A program made the translations under genes and the position numbers. Positions 35,473 to 43,786 of a stretch of 64,000 nucleotides of DNA are shown piece after piece (position 1 is the first letter of the stretch; each line of letters opens with the position of its first letter). The stretch is taken from the NCBI GenBank assembly GCA_040404065.1, contig JBBAJM010000001.1. One strand, 5' to 3'. Under the pieces are notes generated by a model. The model saw only the letters and a list, made by a program, of their open reading frames with translations. It made no database searches and was not told the DNA's origin. Source of the stretch: Fontibacterium sp040404065 (GTDB lineage Bacteria > Pseudomonadota > Alphaproteobacteria > Pelagibacterales > Pelagibacteraceae).

Positions 35473-36397
35473 AAGATGACTTTTGTAAAATTGAAGCATC
35501 AGTCATAGGATAGGATTTTTTCAAATTAATAATAATTTTACAACCCTGCTCTACTTCTCCAATTTCTGCAAGAGTCACTCCAAGTTTTAACAAATTTTCA
35601 GGTGCTTTGGAACTTTTTGGGTATTTTTGATAGCCCTCTAAGAAAGCAGCCGCGGCATCCTCGTAAAGCTGTCTAATATAAAAAGTTTCTGCATACCAAA
35701 ACTGTGCATTACCGGCCAACTCATGTTTTGAGTGAGTATCTACAAACTCTTTAAAAGCTACTTCTGCTTTTTCAAAATCTCCACTCTTCATAAGATTCAT
35801 TGCATATTTATACTGATCTGCAATTGAAGCTTTTGGCAAAACTTTTGTTTTAGGTTTGTTAGTTTTTTCTTTTTCTTTTAATTTAATATCTTCTGCCTGA
35901 ACTGGCTTTTCTTTAATAGCATTTTCTTCTTCGTTAATTTCTTCTGAATTTAAAATATTCTTTTGATTTTTATTTACAATAGCAGATTTTTCTACGGTCA
36001 CTTCTTTGGCTGGATTAACTTTATCAACAATAGCCTTGTTGGTTTCTAATTGTTGAAGTCTAAATTGGTTATCATTTGAAATTTTATTTAATCGATCTGA
36101 CAATTGTTGAATTTTATAATTACTTTCTTCATATTTTGATGTCATTAATTGAATTTGCTTTTCTAAATCTGAGATTTTAGTCAACTGTCTAGTTAAAGCT
36201 TCATTCACAACAGCATTGTCTGATGCTGGTAGTGTCGCATTTTTACTGTAAACAGCTTTTTCCAAAGTCTGGATATCTTTTTGAATCTTTTCTAATCTAT
36301 CTAACAACTCAAATGTCTTATCTTGTTGTGCAAAAGAAGTATTTGCGAGAAAAAGAATAATTAAAATTTTTAATAAAAGTCTTTTTTTAAAACACAT
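35444..36397 (-). CDS. cpoB: Tol-Pal system coordinator CpoB (YbgF)
   Basis: CpoB is a periplasmic protein that links Tol-Pal with peptidoglycan synthesis at division. It has a signal peptide (hydrophobic 9-19, cleavage near SFA-QQ, residue 23), a coiled-coil region (about 25-115), a Lys/Glu-rich linker, and C-terminal TPR repeats beginning at QYKYAMNLMKSGDFEKAEVAF and ending ASILQKSSYEKK. Length 317. It follows pal, but a strong terminator lies between them, so it probably has its own promoter. Confidence 0.93.
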   Translation of the reverse strand: MCFKKRLLLKILIILFLANTSFAQQDKTFELLDRLEKIQKDIQTLEKAVYSKNATLPASDNAVVNEALTRQLTKISDLEKQIQLMTSKYEESNYKIQQLSDRLNKISNDNQFRLQQLETNKAIVDKVNPAKEVTVEKSAIVNKNQKNILNSEEINEEENAIKEKPVQAEDIKLKEKEKTNKPKTKVLPKASIADQYKYAMNLMKSGDFEKAEVAFKEFVDTHSKHELAGNAQFWYAETFYIRQLYEDAAAAFLEGYQKYPKSSKAPENLLKLGVTLAEIGEVEQGCKIIINLKKSYPMTDASILQKSSYEKKRFNCS

Positions 36398-36430
36398 ATT
36401 TACTTATCTTATTTAATTGAGATGGCAAAA

Positions 36431-36465
36431 AAAAGACCCTAATGAAATTTTCATTAGGGTCTTTT
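36431..36465 (-). terminator. Rho-independent terminator downstream of pal
   Basis: A near-perfect inverted repeat with the core GACCCTAATGA/TCATTAGGGTC is followed on the minus strand by a run of about eight U. It begins about 15 bases after the pal stop. The plus-strand transcript would also form the stem but with a shorter U tract. It is the clearest intrinsic terminator in the window. Confidence 0.9.
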
Positions 36466-36479
36466 AGTAACTTTTAATA

Positions 36480-36953
36480 TTAATTAGTTTTAACCGTTAC
36501 TGATCTTCGATTTTGAGACCAAGCTAAAGCGTTTGAAGCTGGGTTAACAGGTTTTTCTTTACCATAACTAATAACTTTAATTCTGCTAGCAGCAACACCA
36601 TTGCTAACTAGAAAATCTTTCGCAGTAGTTGCCCTTTTTTGACCAAGAGCTAAATTATATTCTCTTGTGCCTCTTTCATCAGCATGACCTTCAAGAACTA
36701 CATTTAAACTTGGGTTAGCTTTTAAATAAGTAGCTTGTTTAGCAAGAGTTGCTAATGCTGCTGAGGTTAAATCAGATTTATTAGTTGAAAAGAAAACTCT
36801 ATCAGGAACTCCGTCCGCTAAATATTTTAGCGTTTCTGTTCCAGTATAAGCGTCATCACCTTTTGTAGTGACCTGTTGTGTTGCACAAGCTCCTAGGAAT
36901 AAAGTCGCAACAAACACTAAAGCAACTCTATTTAAATTATTTAAAAAAATCAT
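36480..36953 (-). CDS. pal: Peptidoglycan-associated lipoprotein
   Basis: Pal anchors the outer membrane to peptidoglycan. The lipobox LGAC places the acylated Cys at residue 23. The OmpA-like domain contains the DAP-binding stretch NVVLEGHADERGTREYNLAL (about 86-105) and KRATTAKDFLVSNGV. Length 157. It lies 75 bases downstream of tolB and is followed by a strong terminator, consistent with it being an abundant protein at the end of the tolQRAB-pal unit. Confidence 0.97.
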   Translation of the reverse strand: MIFLNNLNRVALVFVATLFLGACATQQVTTKGDDAYTGTETLKYLADGVPDRVFFSTNKSDLTSAALATLAKQATYLKANPSLNVVLEGHADERGTREYNLALGQKRATTAKDFLVSNGVAASRIKVISYGKEKPVNPASNALAWSQNRRSVTVKTN

Positions 36954-37028
36954 GCTATTCCTTTTATTTTAATTGGTTTTGAAAATAACAAGTATTTTAA
37001 TGTAACAAATAATGCAACTAGTTATTGG

Positions 37029-38369
37029 TTATTTTGGGGACAATAAGCCTGACCAAGACGGATCTGAGGCATCAGTAGGGGTTTGAATTAATCTCTCGTT
37101 ATATCCTGTTAAATCTATAGACCAAAGCTTGGCACCTCCTCCTTTGCCGGAACTATCTGCTGGGGTTTCTCTATAAAAAACAAGTACTCTTCCATTAGGA
37201 GACCATGAAGGCGCCTCTTGGTAAAAATTTTCGGTTAATAATCTTTCCCCAGATCCATCTGATCGCATGACACCAATATAAAATTTATTCTTATAAAGTT
37301 TAGTAAAAGCAATCAAATCACCTCGTGGAGACCAAACTGGAGTTCCGTAAAGTCCTTCACTAAAAGATATTCTCTTAACATTGGTTCCATCGCTTCTCAT
37401 TATATAAATTTGCTGTCCTCCACTTCGATCAGAATTAAAACAAATGTATGAACTATCAGGCGAATAGGACGGAGATGTGTCAATCGCTGGATGATCTGTT
37501 AACCTTTCAACAACTCTTGTTTTGATATCCATAGTATAAATATCAGAGTTACCTTCTTGAGCAAAACTCATGATGATTTTTTTTCCATCTGGTGAAAAAC
37601 GTGGAGCAAAAGTCATACCAGGAAAATCTCCAACTAAATCCTGCAACCCAGTTTCAATATTCAATAAGTAAACCCTAGGTAAATTTTTAAAATAAGACAT
37701 GTACGTTACTTGCTGACTTGTTGGACTAAATCTTGGGGTCAAAACTAATTCATTACCCAATGTTAAATATTTTACTCCATAGCCATCCTGATCCATTACA
37801 GCTAATCTTTTTTTTCTATCTACTTTTGGACCAGTTTCAGAAACATATATTATTCTAGAGTCAAAATAACCTTTCTCTCCTGTTAATCTTTCATAAATTT
37901 TATCTGAGATCATATGTGATATTCTTCTCCAGTTATCAGGCGTGGTATAAAATGCTAAGGCTGATAATTCCGTTGCAGAAACAACATCCCATAATTTAAA
38001 CTCAACTCTAAGTCTGCCTTCTTTTTCTAATGAAATTTTTCCAGTAACAAGCACTTGAGTTTTAATAAAAGCCCAATCTTCAAATCTTGGTTTATTATGT
38101 GCGGCTTCTGGTACTTGAATAAAAGATTTCTTTTCTAATGGAAAAAATAAACCAGATTTTGAAAGATTACTTTTAATAATTTCTGAAATTTTACTTTCTA
38201 ACTGTAATTTTTTTATATTATCATTTAATTTTAAGTCTAAATAAAAATCTGAAACCGCTATTGGGAGAGGATCTAAATTTCCTCTTGTAATATCAACAGA
38301 AACAACAGCGTGAGACTTTGTTGTTATAAAAAAAAATAACGTAAGAATTTTTATAATTTTATATTTCAT
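37029..38369 (-). CDS. tolB: Tol-Pal system periplasmic beta-propeller protein TolB
   Basis: TolB is the periplasmic partner of Pal. The signal peptide spans about residues 1-21 (cleavage KSHA-VV). The TolB N-terminal domain is followed by six-bladed propeller repeats visible as repeated FSPDGKKI, YSPDSSYICFNSDRSG, WSPRGDLIAF and WSPNGRVLVFYR units, ending DPSWSGLL. Length 446. One base separates it from tolA upstream. Confidence 0.97.
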   Translation of the reverse strand: MKYKIIKILTLFFFITTKSHAVVSVDITRGNLDPLPIAVSDFYLDLKLNDNIKKLQLESKISEIIKSNLSKSGLFFPLEKKSFIQVPEAAHNKPRFEDWAFIKTQVLVTGKISLEKEGRLRVEFKLWDVVSATELSALAFYTTPDNWRRISHMISDKIYERLTGEKGYFDSRIIYVSETGPKVDRKKRLAVMDQDGYGVKYLTLGNELVLTPRFSPTSQQVTYMSYFKNLPRVYLLNIETGLQDLVGDFPGMTFAPRFSPDGKKIIMSFAQEGNSDIYTMDIKTRVVERLTDHPAIDTSPSYSPDSSYICFNSDRSGGQQIYIMRSDGTNVKRISFSEGLYGTPVWSPRGDLIAFTKLYKNKFYIGVMRSDGSGERLLTENFYQEAPSWSPNGRVLVFYRETPADSSGKGGGAKLWSIDLTGYNERLIQTPTDASDPSWSGLLSPK

Positions 38370-38370
38370 A

Positions 38371-39177
38371 TTAACCTTTTAACATTTCTTTGGCGTCAAA
38401 GTTTAATTGCATTTCTTTCCATCTTTCATAGTCTGTTGATGGAACTTTAAGAGGATTGCATAACTTGACTGCTCTTAATGCACTCTCTGCTAATATTTTA
38501 TAATAAATTTGTCCAGCCGTATTCATTCTTGCTTGGTCTAATATCTCACTGCCAATAAGCGATCCATCAGGATTAAGTTTAATTCTTATTTTGACAGTTA
38601 GATTTTCATTATAAGGAAGTCCTATTGGTATATTCCAGCACTTAAAGATCTGAGCTTTAATTGCATCTTCTTGGGTAATTGTAAGTTTAGATGTAACAAC
38701 ATTTCTTTGCTGACTTTGTGTAGCTTCTAAATTTACTTTACGATTAGATTCTGAGTTATCTTTTTTAGATTTGTCTATAAGGGCAGATATTTTATTAGGG
38801 TCAAAAATTTCTTTCTTTTCAAATTCTGAGGTCTGCTTTCTTAAGTCTTCAACTTTAACTGGATTTTGCCTTTTTTCTAATATTTCTTTTATTTGTTTTA
38901 TATTTTCAGGCATGGGAACTGCATCTGGCTTTTCCTTTGGTACAATTTTTGGAGGGGCCTGCTCTGTTACTAATCTTTCTTTTGTTTTTTTGTCAGTTTT
39001 TTCTCCATCAGAAACTTTGGGAGCGTAAGGAATATTTGTTCTATCTCCAATTTGAACAAGATCGACAGAAATAACTAAAGGAGCCTGAACCCTTCCTGTT
39101 AAAAAAGACAAACTTAAACTTGAAATAATAATTATAATCGAATGAGCTATAAAAGAAACTTTAAGGCTCTTTTGCAT
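38371..39177 (-). CDS. tolA: TolA-like envelope-spanning protein
   Basis: TolA connects the inner-membrane TolQR motor to Pal/TolB. Here it has one N-terminal membrane helix (about 8-27), a Lys/Glu/Pro-rich linker (40-165) and a C-terminal globular domain with IFKCWNIPIGLPYNENLTV-type sequence and LRAVKLCNPLKVP, typical of alphaproteobacterial TolA C-domains. At 268 residues it is short compared with the 421 of E. coli because the long helical domain is reduced. It is placed in the operon between tolR and tolB. Confidence 0.9.
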   Translation of the reverse strand: MQKSLKVSFIAHSIIIIISSLSLSFLTGRVQAPLVISVDLVQIGDRTNIPYAPKVSDGEKTDKKTKERLVTEQAPPKIVPKEKPDAVPMPENIKQIKEILEKRQNPVKVEDLRKQTSEFEKKEIFDPNKISALIDKSKKDNSESNRKVNLEATQSQQRNVVTSKLTITQEDAIKAQIFKCWNIPIGLPYNENLTVKIRIKLNPDGSLIGSEILDQARMNTAGQIYYKILAESALRAVKLCNPLKVPSTDYERWKEMQLNFDAKEMLKG

Positions 39178-39181
39178 AACA

Positions 39182-39616
39182 TTATTTTTTACTCTTCGAT
39201 GCTGATGTTCCCGAGATCAAAGCAACTTTTGTAAATCCTGCTTTAGAAAGCAGTCCCATTACTTCCATAACTCTTCCATAATCTATTGATTTATCACCTC
39301 TGACATAAATTCTTGTGTCAGTTCTATTTTTTGACATTGCTAAAATTTTACTAACTAGTTGTTTTGTTTCCACTTGTGTATCTTGAATAAAGGTTTCTCC
39401 CTTTCCATTAATAGTAAGGGTAAGTGGCTCCTTGTCATCAGGTAAAGAATTTGCTGAGCTATCTGGTAAATTAACTGCAACCCCAGACGTTAACATTGGT
39501 GCAGTCACCATAAAAATAATTAGCAACACCAACATTACATCAACAAACGGTGTGACATTAATCTCACTCATAGGCTCTCGTTTTCGAGATCTATTGTTCT
39601 GAATTCTAAAAGCCAT
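39182..39616 (-). CDS. tolR: Tol-Pal motor subunit TolR (ExbD family)
   Basis: TolR is a single-span inner-membrane protein that with TolQ uses the proton-motive force to energise TolA. The region PMSEINVTPFVDVMLVLLIIF (starting near residue 16) contains the membrane helix with the proton-path Asp. The periplasmic ExbD domain includes IYVRGDKSIDYGRVMEVMGLL. Length 144. It starts immediately after the tolQ stop. Confidence 0.96.
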   Translation of the reverse strand: MAFRIQNNRSRKREPMSEINVTPFVDVMLVLLIIFMVTAPMLTSGVAVNLPDSSANSLPDDKEPLTLTINGKGETFIQDTQVETKQLVSKILAMSKNRTDTRIYVRGDKSIDYGRVMEVMGLLSKAGFTKVALISGTSASKSKK

Positions 39617-40261
39617 TTATGTAATAGAAATAAAAGATTGGCTAAAATTTTCTAAACGTGTCGAATATTTTCTAGAATCGCTAGTAAATTTATTATAAGC
39701 AACAACCGCTGGGATAGCTGCTAACAAGCCTAGTGCTGTTGCAAATAATGCCTCTGCAATACCAGGAGCCACAATTGCAAGGTTAGTGTTCTTTGAAATA
39801 GCGATAGATTGGAATGAATTCATAATTCCCCAAACTGTTCCAAACAAACCAATAAAAGGAGCTGTTGATCCAACGGTTGCTAAAAAAGTAAGTTTAGATT
39901 CTATATTTTCTAACTCTTTATCTATTGCACTATTTAAAGTTTGCATAATTCTTTCCTGGGCTACTGCGGACCTAGATTTATTTTTAATCATAAAATCCAT
40001 TCCTGCTTTAAATACGTTAACCATTGGATCTTCATTATAATCTTTTATTTTTTTAAAAAGACTATCAGCAGATTTAGATGACCAAAACTGCTCTTCAAAT
40101 ATTGAAGAGGTTAGGTTAATTTTTTTAAATAATTTATACTTGTCGATAATAATTGCCCAAGAATAAACTGATGCGGCAATTAAAATTACAATTACAAATT
40201 TAACAACAAAATCTGCTTTTAAAAATAATGAAATAAATGAGAAGCTATTTTCGAAATTCAT
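39617..40261 (-). CDS. tolQ: Tol-Pal motor subunit TolQ (ExbB/MotA family)
   Basis: TolQ is the three-helix proton-channel subunit of the Tol motor. The first helix is about residues 15-37; FLATVGSTAPFIGLFGTVWGIM and GIAEALFATALGLLAAIPAVVAYN-type segments carry the two others and the conserved Thr residues. Length 214 is a little shorter than E. coli's 230. It follows ybgC after a 78-base gap, the largest inside this operon, which could hold a promoter. Confidence 0.96.
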   Translation of the reverse strand: MNFENSFSFISLFLKADFVVKFVIVILIAASVYSWAIIIDKYKLFKKINLTSSIFEEQFWSSKSADSLFKKIKDYNEDPMVNVFKAGMDFMIKNKSRSAVAQERIMQTLNSAIDKELENIESKLTFLATVGSTAPFIGLFGTVWGIMNSFQSIAISKNTNLAIVAPGIAEALFATALGLLAAIPAVVAYNKFTSDSRKYSTRLENFSQSFISIT

Positions 40262-40339
40262 GAAATCTTTAATTAGTAAAATTATTATCTTTAGTACTGT
40301 GCATTTATTCGTCTTCGTTACAAAGATCTATAGTTTTTA

Positions 40340-40753
40340 TTAGATACAAGAGTTAAGTTTTTCTTTTAAATCCTGAGGTATTATTTTGGGTTTTCCGGTA
40401 TCATCTACAATAACCAACTCTACCGTTGCTTCTGCCACAAGATCTTTATGTCTTAGAGCGTTTTGTATCATTTCAATTCTTAAATTTGATACTTTACTAA
40501 CAAAACTTTCAATGGTCACTTTATCTTCAAATTTAAAAGATTTTTTGTAAATAATGCTAAATTTATGGACAACAATATTAACATTAAATTTTTCACTTAA
40601 TTCTTTATGGCTGTAACCAAGGGAATAAATTAATTCTGTCCTCGCTCTTTCAAAATATTTTAAATAATTAGCATAATAAACTATGCCTCCAGCGTCAGTA
40701 TCTTCATAATAAACTTTAGTTTGGTAGGTAAATTTTTTTAATAAACTAGCCAT
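40340..40753 (-). CDS. ybgC: Tol-Pal associated acyl-CoA thioesterase YbgC
   Basis: A hot-dog fold thioesterase of the 4-hydroxybenzoyl-CoA type, regularly encoded ahead of tolQ. The catalytic signature YYEDTDAGGIVYYANYLKYFERARTE (first 20: YYEDTDAGGIVYYANYLKYF) begins near residue 15. Length 137. It overlaps the RuvC-like gene by 8 bases. In most alphaproteobacteria ruvB sits at this junction; here it does not. Confidence 0.94.
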   Translation of the reverse strand: MASLLKKFTYQTKVYYEDTDAGGIVYYANYLKYFERARTELIYSLGYSHKELSEKFNVNIVVHKFSIIYKKSFKFEDKVTIESFVSKVSNLRIEMIQNALRHKDLVAEATVELVIVDDTGKPKIIPQDLKEKLNSCI

Positions 40754-41243
40754 GAAAACTATCGTTTTTATAATTATCTATAAAATATTTACCAATTAAA
40801 ATGGCGTCAGCTTTGTTAGAATCTTTTTTTCTAGCTAGTTTTGGAGATATGGTTGGATAAATTTCTATTACCTTTGTTCTGCTTGCATCCTTAACTGAAC
40901 CAATCAAATTAAAATGTTTTTTCCATTTTGCTGGTCTTACAAAGTAGATTGGAAAACTTAATGCAGCACATATACCTTTGATAATTCCAAATGACTGACC
41001 AAAATTAAACATGCTGGTAACTCCTTGTCCTGGCATCGCATTTACTTGCTCGACAATAACAGAAACTTTTTCACTTTCTTGTAAAAAACTTTTAAAGATA
41101 TGGGTAACTTGTGCTGAATTAATCTGTCTTTTATTTTTTTTTCCATCAACCATTGTGGGAACGTCATAGATTTCTAAAATTTCTTTATTTTTAAAAACAC
41201 ATATTGCTCCACTCACACCGGGATCAATAGAAAATACTAACAA
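40746..41243 (-). CDS. RuvC-like Holliday junction nuclease of phage/accessory type
   Basis: A 165-residue RNase H-fold nuclease with the expected acidic residues: Asp7 in FSIDPGVSG, Glu65 in IVEQV, and Asp141/Asp146 in KKDSNKADAIL. The middle of the protein has NAMPGQGVTSMFNFGQSFG (68-86), the PAKWKK block and VKDASR, which I know from the RuvC-like proteins of phages and mobile elements and not from chromosomal RuvC. It occupies the ruvC position next to yebC, but ruvA and ruvB are missing before ybgC. Resolution of recombination junctions is the likely role; independence from RuvAB is inference. Confidence 0.85.
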   Translation of the reverse strand: MLVFSIDPGVSGAICVFKNKEILEIYDVPTMVDGKKNKRQINSAQVTHIFKSFLQESEKVSVIVEQVNAMPGQGVTSMFNFGQSFGIIKGICAALSFPIYFVRPAKWKKHFNLIGSVKDASRTKVIEIYPTISPKLARKKDSNKADAILIGKYFIDNYKNDSFHG

Positions 41244-41247
41244 ATTT

Positions 41248-41991
41248 TTAATTCACCCCTTCTAATATTTTTTCGTCAACTTCAAAATTGGTATAAACAT
41301 TTTGCACATCGTCATCATCTTCTATCTGTTCTAAAAAATTAATAATTTTACTAAAAGTTTCTTTATCTAAATTAACCTTACTGAGCGGATTCCAAACCAA
41401 TCCTGCATAACTTAGATCTTTAATTTTTTTTTCAATTTCCTCTCTTACAGAGTTAAAGTTTTCTTTTTTGCAATTAATCTCGTGATAAAGATCGGTGGTA
41501 ACGCAATCATCAGCTCCTGCATTAATCGTGAGTTCTAAAGCATCATTTGAGTTCATTAATTCTTTCTTTATCTTGATTTGCCCTATCTGTGCAAATTGAT
41601 AACTAACTGATCCAGTTTCTCCTAAAGTTCCTCCAAATTTTTGAAATATTGTTCTGATGTTTGAAACAGAGCGATTTTTATTATCTGTTAAAACCTCAAT
41701 GATAACTCCTGTTCTACCAGGACCAAATCCCTCATATCTTGAAAATTCATAAGTATTATCAATGTTGCCTTGTGATTTTTTTATAGCACGCTCAACATTA
41801 TCTTTTGGCATATTAGCCGCTCTTGCAGCTTGAACAGCCGCTCTTAATCTTGGATTCATATCTGGCTCTGGAGCTCCAAGTTTTGCCGAAACTGTAATTT
41901 CTCTTGAAAGCTTTGTGAACAACTTAGAACGCATTTTATCTACACGACCCTTTCTGTGCATCATGTTTTTGAAATGCGAATGACCTGCCAT
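41248..41991 (-). CDS. yebC: YebC/PmpR family DNA-binding protein
   Basis: A 247-residue member of the YebC family, described as transcription regulators and, more recently, as translation factors in some bacteria. The N-terminus AGHSHFKNMMHRKGRVDKMR (residues 2-21) and NMPKDNVERAIKKSQG, GFGPGRTGVIIEVLTDNKNR and FQKFGGTLGETGSVSYQF-type segments are diagnostic. Four bases separate it from the RuvC-like gene. Confidence 0.95.
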   Translation of the reverse strand: MAGHSHFKNMMHRKGRVDKMRSKLFTKLSREITVSAKLGAPEPDMNPRLRAAVQAARAANMPKDNVERAIKKSQGNIDNTYEFSRYEGFGPGRTGVIIEVLTDNKNRSVSNIRTIFQKFGGTLGETGSVSYQFAQIGQIKIKKELMNSNDALELTINAGADDCVTTDLYHEINCKKENFNSVREEIEKKIKDLSYAGLVWNPLSKVNLDKETFSKIINFLEQIEDDDDVQNVYTNFEVDEKILEGVN

Positions 41992-41994
41992 GAT

Positions 41995-42804
41995 CTAAAA
42001 TGACCGTTGGTTAAAATGAGCCCCAATTGTGATTGGTTTGATATCTTTTGCTAGTCCTGTTTTTTCATCAGCTGTAACTTTAATTCCCGACAAAGTTCCT
42101 TTTCCTAAGGCTGGCGATAGACGTTCTAAATTTGGTTGTTTTAAAAATTTTTTTAATGCGGCCTCTTTGTTCATTCCTATAACAGAATCATAATCTCCAC
42201 ACATGCCAGCGTCTGTTTGATACGCAGTTCCATGATTTAAAATTCTAAAATCATAGGTTGGTACATGACTATGGGTTCCAACTACCAATGTAACTTGACC
42301 ATCTAAATAATGTCCCATGGCCATTTTTTCACTAGTAATTTCTGCATGAATATCAACTATAATAAAATCCACGTCTTTTCCTAGTTTTAAAGACTGTAGT
42401 TTAATAGCTATGCAATTAAAAACATCATCAGATTTTTTCATATAAACATTGCCCATAATATTAATGACAGCAATTTTTTTATTGTTTTTTAAAGAATAAA
42501 TTTCGCAGCCAGAGCCTGGAGTTCCATCCATAAAATTTAATGGTCTTAATAATCTTTTTTCTTCAGATATAAAATCTGCGGTTTCTTTTTGATCCCAAAT
42601 ATGATTCCCAGATGTGATCACATCAACACCTGAGGCAAATAATTCTTCACAAATCTTCTTGGTAATGCCATAGCCACCCGCTGCGTTCTCTCCGTTTACA
42701 ATAACAAAATCTATTTTTTCATTCACTTTAATTTTAGGAAGCTCCGAAAGAACAATATCTCTTCCTGATCTACCAACAATATCTCCTAAAAATAAAAAAT
42801 TCAT
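41995..42804 (-). CDS. YmdB-type metallophosphoesterase (TIGR00282 family)
   Basis: A 269-residue protein of the calcineurin-like phosphoesterase family related to YmdB, some members of which hydrolyse cyclic nucleotides. Metal-binding motifs are FLGDIVGRSGRD (residues 5-16), VNGENAAGGYG, TSGNHIWD, DIHAEITSEKMAMG and GTHSHVPTYD. It overlaps the 5-formyl-THF cyclo-ligase gene by 4 bases and lies next to yebC, an arrangement typical of alphaproteobacteria. The physiological substrate is unknown. Confidence 0.9.
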   Translation of the reverse strand: MNFLFLGDIVGRSGRDIVLSELPKIKVNEKIDFVIVNGENAAGGYGITKKICEELFASGVDVITSGNHIWDQKETADFISEEKRLLRPLNFMDGTPGSGCEIYSLKNNKKIAVINIMGNVYMKKSDDVFNCIAIKLQSLKLGKDVDFIIVDIHAEITSEKMAMGHYLDGQVTLVVGTHSHVPTYDFRILNHGTAYQTDAGMCGDYDSVIGMNKEAALKKFLKQPNLERLSPALGKGTLSGIKVTADEKTGLAKDIKPITIGAHFNQRSF

Positions 42805-43352
42805 TTAATATTTAAAAATCCTTTTTCAGTAAAAATAGCGTCTAAACCAAAATCTGTTTTTAATATTTTTAATTTATCTTTTTTTTGAAATGAAAAACCC
42901 ACACCAATAGTTCTAAATGTTGCTTTATTCTTTTTTAACATATTAAAATACTTATCATAATATCCAGATCCATAGCCGAGCCTATTACCATATTCATCAA
43001 AGGCTAACAGTGGAACTAAAAAAATATCAGGTATTAAAGTTTTAGCATTTTTAAAAGTTTGGGGTATTCCATACTTATTTAATTGTAATACATCATTATT
43101 CTTCCATTCCTTAAATTCCATAGGGTTGTTAATTTTATCAATAAATGGAAGAGCCAATGAAAATCTTTTTTTAAATAACAATGTATTTAAGATTTTTAAA
43201 TCTAACTCATAATTAATAGAATAATAAGATCCTATAGTTTTTTTTTTAAATCTGCCAACTTCAGAAAAAAGTGATTGAAAATTTTTTTCTTGTAATTTAA
43301 AATATTTTTTTTTTCTTAAGGAAAAAAAATACTTCCTTAATCTTTGTTTCAT
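42801..43352 (-). CDS. 5-formyltetrahydrofolate cyclo-ligase
   Basis: The enzyme converts 5-formyl-THF to 5,10-methenyl-THF with ATP, returning folate to the C1 pool. The C-terminal signature is PDIFLVPLLAFDEYGNRLGYGSGYYDKYF (core GYGSGYYDK near residue 131), with IGVGFSFQ after it. The N-terminal basic region LRKYFFSLRKKKY is also usual. Length 183. It follows zapA by 5 bases; there is no room for the 6S RNA found at this junction in many proteobacteria. Confidence 0.92.
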   Translation of the reverse strand: MKQRLRKYFFSLRKKKYFKLQEKNFQSLFSEVGRFKKKTIGSYYSINYELDLKILNTLLFKKRFSLALPFIDKINNPMEFKEWKNNDVLQLNKYGIPQTFKNAKTLIPDIFLVPLLAFDEYGNRLGYGSGYYDKYFNMLKKNKATFRTIGVGFSFQKKDKLKILKTDFGLDAIFTEKGFLNIK

Positions 43353-43357
43353 TAAGA

Positions 43358-43786
43358 TTAATTAATTTTTTCTAAGAAATTATTTATTGAGTTTGAAACT
43401 TTTTCTAAAGACTCTGAATAATTCTTTTCATTATCTGAAATTTTACTTTTTAATTCTTGCAATTCAGACTTGAGATTCTCTATTTCTTTTTCTCTATCGT
43501 CTTTATACAAAATAGATAAATTTTTAATTTCTTTAAATCTTTCAAGTAAAACCTTATTTTGATTTTTAAGCTTTTCTGCAGAATCTTTCATTGTGAATAT
43601 TTCATCAATGCATTGGATAGAGCTAATCAATAACAATTTACTCTCTCCTATATTGCCAAGATCACGTTTTAATTTTTCAAATTTTTCGTTTAAATTAAAA
43701 GCTAACTTTTCTAGTTCCTGCTCCTGACCGTCTTCGCAGGATAAAATATAGTCTCGTTGATTAAATTTAACTGTAACATTTACCAT
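43358..43786 (-). CDS. zapA: Cell division protein ZapA
   Basis: ZapA binds and bundles FtsZ at the division ring. The N-terminal beta part VNVTVKFNQRDYILSCEDGQEQELEKLA (core residues 2-12 and 16-28) and FEKLKRDLGNIGESKLLLISSI are typical, followed by a long coiled coil. At 142 residues it is longer than E. coli ZapA (about 109) because of the extended coiled-coil tail. It overlaps the upstream coiled-coil gene by 7 bases. Confidence 0.9.
   Translation of the reverse strand: MVNVTVKFNQRDYILSCEDGQEQELEKLAFNLNEKFEKLKRDLGNIGESKLLLISSIQCIDEIFTMKDSAEKLKNQNKVLLERFKEIKNLSILYKDDREKEIENLKSELQELKSKISDNEKNYSESLEKVSNSINNFLEKIN

Noticed and set aside
43353..43357. 6S RNA (ssrS) expected between zapA and the 5-formyl-THF cyclo-ligase gene
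   Set aside because: Only 5 bases separate the two genes, so the RNA cannot be here; it must be elsewhere or undetected.
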